This document shows positions 34,853-44,660 of a stretch of 64,000 bases of DNA, piece by piece. Both the position numbers and the translations under genes were made by a program. Position 1 is the stretch's first letter, and each line of letters starts with the position of its first letter. Under the pieces are notes generated by a model. That model worked only from the letters and a program-made list of their open reading frames with translations. It made no database searches and was not told the origin of the DNA. The stretch comes from Berberis thunbergii (taxonomy: Eukaryota; Streptophyta; Magnoliopsida; Ranunculales; Berberidaceae), in the NCBI GenBank assembly GCA_003290165.1, contig QNQO01008283.1:174364-238363 (forward strand), read 5' to 3'.

Positions 34853-35042
34853 AGTAATTAGTAATCTGAGGTCTAATTGAGGTTTAAATCCGTAATTCAT
34901 AGATCTGGATTTAGGGTTTCTGATTGATTAGGTGATATTGTTTGGTTAGTAATTAGTAATTTGAGGTCTAATTATTGTTTAAATCGATAACTCGTAGATC
35001 TGGATTTTGGGTTTCTGTCAGGATCAGGTGATGTTGTTTGGT
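34853..35042. repeat. Tandem duplication, two 95-bp units, in CACTA-1
   Basis: Units 34853-34947 and 34948-35042 share AGTAATTAGTAATYTGAGGT, GATCTGGATTT and GGTTTCTG blocks with moderate divergence. Intron-like sequence. Confidence 0.85.
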
Positions 35043-35534
35043 CTTTAGATCTGATTGCGTTTTCCAATTTAAAAATTCACGGTTTTGATCAATTTTGGAG
35101 CTGATTAAATTAGGGTTTTTTGTATGGGGTTGTTTTGGATATGAAATTGGGGGTTTTGGTTTTGATCTAAGACCTTCTTATCTGTTTTCAATTGAAATTA
35201 ATGGTTTTAATCTTGATAATTGATTTGCATGTTTTTCTTAGATCTGTTCAACGACTTCTATTGGTTACGAATCATATTGGGGTGTAAAACCTGATCGGAA
35301 TTTAGGGTGTTGTTCATGATTTAAAAAAAAAAAATTCTCAGAGAAAAACCCAACCCAACTCAGCATTATTTATTCTCATATTTTAGATTATGAAAGTTCT
35401 AGCTGCTAGTGCAAACAATACTTCGTTTACTTTTTTGTCTGGGATTAGTTGTTTATGCTTTTTCTTCCATCCTCTCTTCAAAGAGGACTACAAGAGTGTA
35501 GACTGAAACCTGTTGACATTTTTGTTCGCTGCAG

Positions 35535-35623
35535 ATCATAAATCATGCATACGACAAATAAACATGTCTCCTATTGGGTCAGATAGTTTATGCACTTCAT
35601 TTTGTGGGCAGGAATGCAAAGAG
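35535..35623 (+). pseudogene. Captured exon, probably from a PHD-finger/acyl-transferase (IDM1-like) gene
   Basis: An 89-nt exon bounded by GCTGCAG and GAG/GTATGT reads DHKSCIRQINMSPIGSDSLC then TSFCGQECKE. The Cys/His spacing and the SFCGxxCxE ending resemble the zinc-binding segment before the acetyltransferase domain in plant PHD-finger proteins of the IDM1 type. It is a single exon, so this call is tentative. Same orientation as the other captured fragments. Confidence 0.4.
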
Positions 35624-36490
35624 GTATGTGTTGTATCTTTAGTAGGTTTCATCCTTCTCTTGTTTCTTGAAAGGTTCAATGTTTGCACTGTAGTTTTGTT
35701 CATGAAAAGTATGGATGTGGAAAAGGAGGATTTAGGTGTATATATGAAGTTAATACGACATGCTCAGTTTCTCACCCAGGTTCTTCTTGTATACTGTTTG
35801 ATGGGATTTTATTATTATTTTCTATTGATGTATTTGTGTTCCTATCAAGTTACGCTGACTTCAAAATGTGCTTTTTATATATCAAGTTTTAGTCAGTGCT
35901 CTTAATGGACAACTTGATTTATTGGAACGAGAACCATCCTAAGAACATGCTTCCCATGTAAAAGATGAACGTATGTTCACCTTTTCGCCTTGTACCTTGG
36001 GTTTATATACATATGTAGGGAAATACATACATGCTTTGCTTACCTGCATGAAGTTGTTTCAGTTGTCACCCAAGCTTTTTACACTTTATTTCTGATCCCT
36101 GTTGGACCAGTGAAGTATTTATTATGTTTAAGCATGAAAAAACCAAAAATACAGATGTAGCAACTATTTTTACGTCTCTTATTACATAGTTGTTGGGGAT
36201 GAATGATTCAAACTTCTAAGGCAATTTGAGAATATTTCACAATGATTGCATATTTTTATACAAAGCAATATTCATGATGGTGTTGTGAAGATCCATCATA
36301 GAGCTGATTAAGAAAAAAAGTAAGAATATAAATGTTGGCAATACACTTCTAGAGAATTTATCATATATTGAGTTAACTTTCGGAATTTGTGACAATGCCA
36401 AGGAACAATAAATAAATGTGTATTGAAATCAGATGGTGGTATTGCTTGGTAATAATGCAAACATAGACTACTTAAAATAGATATTGTTAG

Positions 36491-37491
36491 TGGTGATCTG
36501 ATTGAGGAAGAACCCCAATTGAGGAGAGCTGGTCCTATTGTGAGGGTGGAAAATATGTTTGAACAGTTGATGACAAAGCTCCCTAGTGAGCCACAATTTA
36601 TTCTCTGTGTTCTGCCAGGAAAGAAAAACTGTGATATTTATGGTATGATATTTCATTTAATAATTTTTTATGTTACTATTATTACTGTTATTATTATTAT
36701 TTGTTGCAAAGTGTTTATGCTTTCTCACTCTGAAGGTCCTTGGAAGAAGAAGAATCTTCATGAAATGGGAATTGTCACACAACGCATTTCTCCAACAAAA
36801 ATCAACGACCAGTACCTCACAAATGTACTTCTGAAGATAAATTCCAAGGTAAAACTCTACTAGAAAGGATTTTTTTTCCTAGATTATTTTCTTTGTTTCA
36901 CATCTTTGCCCTGCTATAATGGAACCTTTTCTTATTCATTCCAGCTTGGAGGCATTAATTCGTTGTTATCAATTGAGCGTGTTCCAAGTATTCCATTCTT
37001 AAGCGAAAATCCAACTATGATAATGGGAATGGACGTGTCTCATGGGTCACCTGGTCAATCAGACGTCCCATCTGTGGCTGCGGTAGTCTCACTATACTTA
37101 TTCTAATGATTGACTTATGTTTGTACAATTGTACAATGACATTTTGGGAGCTTATTTGGAAATCTCTTTGTCCAATCTCAGGTTGTTGGTTCTCGAGAAT
37201 GGCCACTGATCTCAAGGTACAGGGCAGCTGTACGAACACAGTCAGCAAAGCTGGAGATGATTGATTCATTGTACAAACCACTAGCAAATGGGGCAGATGA
37301 TGGCATTATGAGGTAGTCTCTTTAATGATTGTATAACCTTAATTTTTCTAATGATAGTAAAATTGAAATGGCCATTTTGTTATCTCCACATGCTACTGAA
37401 ATATGATTTTTACATTGACTTGCAGAGAATTGCTTCTTGAATTCTATAGAACAAGTCATTCACGAAAGCCCAGTCAAATCATAATATTCAG
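36491..37491 (+). pseudogene. AGO6-like: Captured AGO6-like Argonaute fragment (MID-PIWI, five exons)
   Basis: Exons 36491-36642, 36736-36848, 36945-37082, 37182-37312 and 37426-37491 join in one open frame (600 nt) with GT-AG introns. Landmarks: VRVENMFEQL, PQFILCVLP, GPWKKKNL, DQYLTNVLLKINSK, LGGINSLL, MIMGMDVSHGSPGQSDVPSV, WPLISRYRAAVRTQS and FYRTSHSRKP then SQIIIFR. QYLTNVLLKINSK and FYRTS fit AGO6 better than AGO4. These proteins load 24-nt siRNAs in RNA-directed DNA methylation. The fragment keeps the first catalytic Asp (GMDVSHG) but stops one exon before the second (FRDG), and lacks N, PAZ and the C-terminal end. It cannot make a working Argonaute. Confidence 0.9.
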
Positions 37492-38256
37492 GTATTTGCT
37501 GTTTAAAACTATGCTTTTGTTTGTCTAAGAAATTGTCTGTAAATGCTTGGATATCTTTTGGCAGTTACATATATTTTGAAAAGAGTAAGAATATTCAATT
37601 GAGTGGATCAGATAGTAGAATAATGTTTTGGTTGCAGGACTTGTTTTCTGTTTGTTGTTCATGTATGTTCCATTTCTGGCTTCTGTCAATTTAGGGACAC
37701 CAGGTGTAATCTAATAGAAGCTGAAGTAGGGATACCATTGTAGATAGCATTGTTGCCAATACTAAATTCAAATTATATATTCATAGATGCTAGTATGATA
37801 GTAGTACTAGTAAACAATATCTGACACAGAGCTGCAATCAATCTCTCAACAACAAAAATCTATATTACTATTTGAAAGCATGTAATTACTATTTGAAGCT
37901 TCTGATGAGTTCATATGAGATTTGTATTGATCATAGCCACTTCATAAAAAATTATTTATTTGTCAAGCTTCTTGTTGTCTAACTTCAATCCACAGATTCA
38001 TTTATTTTGTTTCATGTGTTAAATCTGTTGTAACTACTGTTGGCTGCTATCCAAAATAATTGAGAATGACATATAGAAAACTTGCTTTGTAGATAAACTA
38101 CTTTTTTCCGTTCCTTATGACTTTCCAATGCTAACATTAAGAAATAAATATTTTTCCCTCGATGGTTAGATGTATGATCATGGTACTGAATCTCTTATCA
38201 GATTTGGCCTTCATCCGCCCCTTTTTTTAATTCTTCTGTATTTTGTACTTTCCCAG

Positions 38257-38316
38257 GTATCAAGTGAAGAAGCAATTGAAACTGCAAAGCTACTTGCCTT
38301 GAAAGAAGGATTGCTG
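38257..38316 (+). pseudogene. Captured cysteine synthase (O-acetylserine thiol-lyase) exon
   Basis: One 60-nt exon with clean borders (CCCAG before, GTAAGT after) encodes VSSEEAIETAKLLALKEGLL, the strongly conserved helix of plant cysteine synthases just before the VGISSG loop. The enzyme makes cysteine from O-acetylserine and sulfide using PLP. Only this exon is present. Confidence 0.85.
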
Positions 38317-39087
38317 GTAAGTAGTCAAACTTGTTTAATTTTATATGAATGAGTTAATTTCATCTTTGCTCTCAATAATTCCCAATTCATCACAATTTTT
38401 GTCTTTAAGTGTAATTTTAAGTGCTGGAAGGCATTCTAACAGCCATATAGAGACAGTCCTTTAGAATTTTCTTACCTTCTAGATTGCACAATGAACGACG
38501 ATACTTCAGACTTGATAGACAAACTTGGATTTGACCTCTATTGTTTGCACATTTTGGGTTAGGGTATACATGCTAGTACGCTTACCTTATTACAGCTAAA
38601 TTTTGAGTTTGACAATGCAAAAATTTATAGCTTTAATGTCAAAGACCAAGCCAGTTTTCATCTTCAGATGGCTGCTAATTTGTTTATGTAAGTAACTCAA
38701 TGCTATCAAATTTATTTATTTTGGTTTTTTCAAAAGCTTTCAAAGTGAATCTGGTTCTTGAACTTACGAATTAGTTTGTCACTTATTAAAATACAAACAG
38801 TAAGATATTAGATCAGTTTGTCATTTTACCATTCTTCTTACTGTTGGTCTTGTAGTTGATCTTATGAATATTGATAACATTCAAAGAGCCACTGAATGCA
38901 GTAACTTGTACATTACATGAATACAATAGAAAAGGGCATTTCAGATGGCACATTGCTTTTTATGACTTTAGTATGTTTTGCATAAAGAGTAAACTAGTAG
39001 AGTGTGTTATTTATTCAAATTAGAAGTTTTCAACATGATTTCCTGTGATATGTATTCATGTCTGAATCTTATTGATGTTGCATCTAG

Positions 39088-39170
39088 ACACGGCAATAAG
39101 GAAGATGCTTTCCACTCTAGATGATCCTTTTACTCGCTTTCTTGAGCCAGACAAATTTAGAAGTTTGCGG
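39088..39170 (+). pseudogene. Captured exon of C-terminal processing protease CtpA (D1 processing peptidase)
   Basis: One 83-nt exon with AG and GT borders encodes TAIRKMLSTLDDPFTRFLEP then DKFRSLR, the conserved segment before the PDZ domain in plant CtpA proteins. CtpA trims the photosystem II D1 protein in the thylakoid lumen. Only this exon is seen. Confidence 0.85.
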
Positions 39171-39634
39171 GTAAGAGGTTGTTCTTTTTGCTTTTATACT
39201 TTACTTTAAGATTTATTTTGCAATCAGTTCCGTCTAAGTTCGTTATATACTATTTTGATTCAGTAAAGCAAATTTCACGATTCAAAACTTGAAGTCTATC
39301 TTTCATGGTCAGCCTTGGGGAAAAAGAAACATGGCAGAGAAGTTCAAGTTTTCCTTATTGATTGTTAAAGAAGTATTTACTGTTTCAATCTGAAGACTTT
39401 AAAATCCTTGTTTTTATTCAGTTGATTAATCCTTATATTGAATTTGATGGATCTACATTCTGATTAGAAGAAATTTAGGTTTGCTTGCGATTAATAAAGT
39501 CTAGTTGTTGATTATAGTATTGATTTGAATACAGATCTATGAGGTCTAATTGAATAGTGAAATCTGTAGATCACCGACAGAAATAAAAAAAGTTGCTGAC
39601 AGATCTATCTATTGTTACATTTCCTGATTGTCAG

Positions 39635-41024
39635 TTATGGCTCCACCCATTGAGACTCTAAAGGCGACCTCACCAATGGAGAGTTCAAAGTTAGATTCAC
39701 TCATTGAGATTCCAAAGACAGTTGAGGCTACAAAGATAGATTTGCCAATTGAGATTCCAAAGCCAACTGAAGCTCCGAAGGCACCTTATGATTTTCACCA
39801 TTCATTCACCCATCCACCTCTTAATGAAAGAATTCTTTCTTCATTATCCCGGAGATCGGTTGCAGCTCATCCTTGGCATGATCTTGAGATAGGTGTGTAT
39901 CACAGTGAACTATAGCAACTCTTTAGGATTTTAGTTAAAATCATACATTTTCAAAACATTATTGAATGGATGTTGAAGTTTTAGATATTCCTTTACTGTG
40001 TGTCTTCATATAATGTTATTAATTATGGTGTTTAACTTTATCAGGACCTGGAGCTCCAATTATCTTCAATTGTGTAAGCACTCTAAATGTTATCCTGGAG
40101 AAAATTTTGATAGTTGGTTTCACATTCAGTTCTTGAAGAGTTCTTTTGAATTGCTGCAAGTTTATTTGCTTCATCGTTTTTTGTTTTTGTTTTTGTTTTT
40201 GTTTTTGTTTTTGTGGCATATACACCTTAAATCGAAATGGGCAACTTAAGTGTGTTTTGTCACTAGAATGACATCTAAAAATGCTCTATATTAGATCTTC
40301 AAATGTTTGGACGCACTCTCTGTACTCCATGTGTATGATTTCTAGTGTTTGTGTAATGTTTCGTCTACAAGATGCTATTACAAAAAAGTTGCAGATGCTT
40401 TTGATTCTCCACTTGATTGTCTAATGGATTGTGAAAGTACTTTAGTAAACGAAATTGCATCCATGCACTCAGGACCAGAACCCCTAGGGCTTGATTAGTG
40501 TTCCTACTAATTGGTAGGTATAACCAGGCTCCACTCATGATGATGACATATCTTTTAGTTTTAAAACTTAATTCAAAACATGATCTCAAATTTTCTTTTA
40601 CCTGACCCACTTGGTATTGCTTGATATCCCAGAGGCTACGAGTATGAACAATTGTCTATATTCAGTTGTATGGGTTCCTTTATCCTCCGTTCCCTTTAGT
40701 TCTCTATTTATGTAAATGTTGTTAGCGATTTTTGTCTAAACGTATTCATCTTAGATGACTTCTGCAGGTGGTGGAAATTGGAAAGGGGAGTAAAGTAAAA
40801 TATGAACTGGACAAGAAAACTGGTCTTATCAAGGTAATCAAGAAACTTCTGCTCTTTATTCCCTCGCCTTTTTTATTTATTGTGTATTGATGATGGGTGT
40901 TGATTTACATGTGCAGGTTGATCGTGTACTGTACTCATCAGTTGTGTACCCCCACAACTACGGTTTCATCCCCCGTACTCTCTGTGAGGACAGTGACCCA
41001 CTGGATGTTTTGGTCATAATGCAG
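39635..41024 (+). pseudogene. PPA-like: Captured soluble inorganic pyrophosphatase, 5' part (four exons)
   Basis: Exons 39635-39892 (own ATG at 39637), 40045-40073, 40768-40833 and 40917-41024 join to 153 open codons. The N-terminal part is Pro/Lys/Glu-rich with a repeated IEIPK motif. The catalytic fold follows: [71 protein letters not shown] and the family signature DSDPLDVLV. The next conserved block (EPVLPG...) and the whole C-terminal third are absent. The enzyme hydrolyses pyrophosphate in the cytosol. This fragment keeps a start codon and an open frame, so a truncated peptide is possible, but it lacks part of the active site. Confidence 0.92.
40179..40215 (+). repeat. (GTTTTT)n simple repeat
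   Basis: About six GTTTTT units in an intron of the captured pyrophosphatase. Confidence 0.9.
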
Positions 41025-41421
41025 GTATATTGATGATCAACATGTTTGTACTGAGTTCATTTGCAATGTATCGTACTTCATAAATGCATATAAATTATGA
41101 ATTTCATTAACTGAGTGAAACCTGAATAACATATGACTAAAGAGCAAATATCAGAAACTTTATTGAATTTTTCCAAGTAATTGAGCCGTTGAGGTTGCAC
41201 TTTCTCTACATATTCATCCCTGATTGGCTGTCTCACAGTCGTCTTTTGGCTGGACTAGTCGGAAATTTTACTTACATGACCTATCAGTATGATTATTGTG
41301 TGAAACTGTCATCTAGTTTATACTTGGGGAAAACACACACACAAATATTACTGTGGATACGCGTTAGGCTGATGGACGATGTTGCGTCGCAGAGCGTCCT
41401 GTTGCTGTGCTGTGTTCTGAG

Positions 41422-41497
41422 CTGCTGCGATGCAGTGGCCTTCATGCGAACACACTGCTGCGATGCAGTGGCCTTCATGCGAACACGCTGCTGCGAC
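41422..41497 (+). repeat. Short tandem repeat, 33-bp units
   Basis: CTGCTGCGATGCAGTGGCCT followed by TCATGCGAACACR occurs at 41422 and 41455, then a partial third unit at 41488. Unusually GC-rich for this region. Confidence 0.9.
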
Positions 41498-41914
41498 ACT
41501 CTGCAATATGGGTTTTCTTATTTATGTGAATACAATTGCTGTTTAGGTGCTTTTTATTGTTTGCGGGGATCATTTATACATTTGTTTTCTTATATTTGAC
41601 TGCCTAAGAACAGGAATCTCACCTCCAAAAGAGCATGAGTGGAAATCTAGTCTGAATTTTCTTGACGAAATCTGCTGCAATTGATATTAGTACAATTTAT
41701 ACATGTTTGGGCTTTTGAAATTATTGATACATAGTTGTCATTTTCATAAGTTGCAGTATTTTAATCTCAATATTTCTAGGTCTCTTATTGCTTTTATCTG
41801 GGTAAGTTTCAAGATTGGACTTTTATTGCTTTTGAGGGCTCTTCAATGAATGAATGTATCTCACTGTTTTATGATCTATGGTTCTTCTTCAGGTACTCTT
41901 AGCATCTATTTCAG

Positions 41915-41994
41915 GCTGAGATGTTTCAGATCGTCTTCACAAGAAAAGAAATATTTATCCGGAAAGGCATTCGAGCTTGCAGTTGGTGTTCAAG
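41915..41994 (+). other. Exon-like segment in CACTA-1, unrecognised
   Basis: 80 nt between TATTTCAG and GTAAAC, open in more than one frame (for example SSSQEKKYLSGKAFELAVGV). It may be a further captured exon. I could not assign it. Confidence 0.3.
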
Positions 41995-42442
41995 GTAAAC
42001 CTAAACACAATCAAATCAGCTATAAAATTGGGAAACTGCATGACAAGTTAAATTCGAAGTAATGTTTGCTGTCCCTGGAATTGATGTTGCACATACGTAA
42101 ACTCAGCTACATAACCAGTTTGCATATCTTTTTAATGGAAACTGCTCTAAATGAAGTCATTATATGGATGAATATTGTAACTAGCTTTTAACGTCAATTT
42201 GTGTCTCATTGTTATGCTTGTAATTGGAGTCTGAAATTTGGATATTCAATTTTCTTGTTTTATAGAAGGACCAATTATGAGTATCCATTTGACATTCAAA
42301 TTAACTTGACTTTGTTATTTACTTGGTCAAACACTACAAAGGCATCATTGATGAATCGGTTTGGGGATATGTACCAATAACTGTGTTTTTAAATATGAAG
42401 TGGTGTTTTAAATATGAAGTGGTGTTTTCAAATTTCAAAAAT

Positions 42443-42598
42443 TCTAACTGTCGAGGGAAATGGCGAGGAAAACAGTGAGGGGGGAGCGTCCATCCCCCGG
42501 GATGCGTGCGTTGAAAAGTCAAGCGCGCATCCCGGGGGGATGGACGGTCCCCCCCCCACCACCACCCCTCCCCCTTGCTGTTTTCCTCGACACTTAGA
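42443..42598. mobile_element. Fold-back element FB-4
   Basis: Ends TCTAACTGTCGAGG and CCTCGACACTTAGA are inverted copies. Inner arms GAGCGTCCATCCCCC and CGGGATGCGYGCG pair with GCGCGCATCCCG and GGGGATGGACG around a small loop at about 42512-42520. Almost the whole 156 bp folds into one GC-rich hairpin, in contrast to its AT-rich surroundings. Right end shared with FB-2 and FB-3. Confidence 0.7.
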
Positions 42599-42879
42599 CG
42601 GGTTCTTTTTTTTATGATTATACAAATACAGAAATACTTTAACATATTTTTACCTCAAGCTTGATACTTGAAATGTTCTATTAGCTAGATTGAACTATTG
42701 ACATATCTCAGAGCTTAACCATCACACTGTTCACAAGAAAGATTGATGTCGAAATCACGAGGAGGTCCAGGGCTGATATTTGAATCTCAGAATTTGGACA
42801 TTCACCAGGCATAAAAGATAATACTATATCACCAAATTTTTTAGCCTTCCTGATATAATTGTGGCGGCAGAAATTAATT

Positions 42880-43120
42880 TGTGCTTAAGTGCTCTAGTAT
42901 TCTTCGTTCAGGCTTTACTGTTAAGGGTACGTTGAAGAGTATCGCTAAAGCTTCTCAAAGAAAGGTGGACTGGGCCAATAAAAGCCCTTCAAGGCATTTC
43001 AAACTCATCATCTCTTCGTCAAGAAGGTCCCCATCCCATGCACTAAGAGGAAGTTCAGTGTTGCTGACGAAAGATTTCTTCATGATCATGAACAGTGCGT
43101 AGTATCTACATGATGTAGTT
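42880..43120 (+). other. Open stretch in CACTA-1, unrecognised
   Basis: The plus frame 42881-43102 is open for 73 codons (SIAKASQRKVDWANKSPS region), and a second frame is open in its 3' half. It may be another captured exon. No family recognised. Confidence 0.25.
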
Positions 43121-43208
43121 CGACGTGAACATGGTAATTAGAGTATACCAACCACCCTTTGGTATTATCCACAATCTTGCTTCAACTTAAACCGTTTCCC
43201 CTCTGCAG

Positions 43209-43261
43209 ATTGGTCCCATCCTGATTCATTACCACAGTTGAAACAAGTAGAGGTAGTTCCT
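43209..43261 (+). other. Exon-like segment in CACTA-1, unrecognised
   Basis: 53 nt between CTCTGCAG and GTAAGT reads WSHPDSLPQLKQVEVVP. Good splice borders and an open frame suggest a captured exon; the source gene is unknown. Confidence 0.35.
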
Positions 43262-43389
43262 GTAAGTTTTTATTATCTTTGATCATTCGCACAAGATTGC
43301 ATATTTGAGGAAACCGCAATGAATATGTGTGGTTTTAATTGTTTGGAAATGGTGAAGTGGAGTATCAATGGCGAACAGATAATCTGTTT

Positions 43390-43570
43390 TTTGGTCAAAA
43401 AACAAAGTTTTATTAGGCTCGATCTGTTTTCAGTCTGAAACAGAGCACATTGGGGACGTGTTTCAGCTGAGAATGCCTACTGCATTTATTTCACAAAACA
43501 GAGTGTTATTAGGCTCTATTTTTTGGCCAAAAACATAACTGATTGGGGGCGTGTTTCAGCTGCAGGGATT
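43390..43570 (+). repeat. Imperfect direct repeat in CACTA-1
   Basis: TTATTAGGCTC followed by ATTGGGGRCGTGTTTCAGCT appears at about 43409-43470 and again at about 43508-43562 with changes. Non-coding. Confidence 0.6.
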
Positions 43571-44207
43571 ATGGGATGGGGAGGCTTTCTTCAGCTGGAG
43601 GAATTGGAGATTTGTTGACAACAATTGGTGCTTAGAAGAGGTTTGCAAGTTTTGGGCAGATTATGCAAGACTTATCACTAGGTAATGGAGATTATGTAGA
43701 GCAATATGTAAAACAAGTAGTATGACCTAAACACAGCCCTAATAGTTTGGAATGTGTATCAATGTCCAATATTTGATAAATGAAGGTTTCCAGTTCTTTA
43801 TTAAAAGAATCGAGTGAGAAGAACTTTGTTGAGAGTTTGCTCTCCAATGTTGGTTTTTAGTTATAGGTCCTGCTCTAAATTTATCTGTTGTCAAAAAGCA
43901 TGTTTTCGGCCATAGGTTATTGAATCGTGGAAGTGCTGCTTATCAAGTAGTTATTTTGATTGTATAACTCGGTACTCACTTGTTCTTCATCCCCTGATTT
44001 TCTTTATTAAATAATACCCACAGTTATTCTTCTTGTGTTCACATTTCATCTTTCATGGCTGCTAAGTCCCCCAAACACGCATGTTGGTTGCAATATAGTA
44101 GTGGAGATAGAACAATACCAAAAGCGTTTATGAAAGAATAATTGTTATGCATATTACATTATTTGATAGATTTTGACTCAATGACTCAAAGTCATTTGAT
44201 AGCAACA

Positions 44208-44213
44208 ACAAAA

Positions 44214-44246
<33 letters not shown>

Positions 44247-44247
44247 T
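44208..44247. repeat. (AAT)n microsatellite
   Basis: About 12 AAT units directly before the right subterminal array of CACTA-1. Confidence 0.95.
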
Positions 44248-44640
44248 TGCCACGGTTTTAAACCGTGGCTAACTGTTGCAACGGCTAAAAACCGTGGCTA
44301 CCTTGCCACGGCTTATAACCGTGGCTAGGGTTAACCACGGCTTACAACCGTGGCTACTTAATTAGACACGGTTTAAAACCGTTGCTAATATCTACACCTT
44401 GTCACGGCTTAAAATCGTGGCTATTTTTGCCACGGCTAAACACCGTTGCTATGCTTATTGCAACGGTTTAAAACCGTGGCTAAATGCTGAAAATCACCAC
44501 CCCTATTCAAGCATTAAACCGTTGCTAAACATTTAGCAACGGTTTTGAGCCGTTACAAATAATTTCGCGACGCCTCTGTAGCCCACGGCTCTTAGCCGTG
44601 GCAATGGGTTACGCCCACGGTATAGAACCGTTGCTAATGG
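44248..44640. repeat. CACTA-1 right subterminal palindrome array
   Basis: About ten spaced units such as CCACGGTTTTAAACCGTGGC, CCACGGCTTACAACCGTGGC and GCAACGGTTTAAAACCGTGG. Same design as 33920-34275 at the other end. Confidence 0.85.
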
Positions 44641-44660
44641 GGGTTTTTGGTGTAGTGATA

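Larger units (their letters stand above)
33885..44657 (+). mobile_element. CACTA-1: 10.8-kb Pack-CACTA transposon carrying host gene fragments
   Basis: Terminal inverted repeats are CACTACACCAAAAA at both ends (14 of 14). ATA at 33882-33884 and 44658-44660 is the 3-bp target duplication. Removing the element with one ATA rejoins the host copia RNase H frame exactly. Both ends carry arrays of CCACGG...CCGTGG palindromes. Inside, all in plus orientation, are fragments of at least four host genes (AGO6-like, cysteine synthase, CtpA protease, inorganic pyrophosphatase) and probably a PHD-finger gene, with introns and splice sites kept. No TNP2 or TNPA-like protein is found, so it depends on another CACTA for movement. 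A fold-back element (FB-4) and microsatellites lie inside. Confidence 0.95.

Noticed and set aside
36491..41024. Working AGO6 and inorganic pyrophosphatase genes side by side
   Set aside because: Both are incomplete at protein level and lie within a transposon with firm ends. They are captured fragments.
41189..41599. 136-residue plus-strand ORF
   Set aside because: It overlaps 33-bp GC-rich tandem repeats within intron-like DNA and resembles no family.
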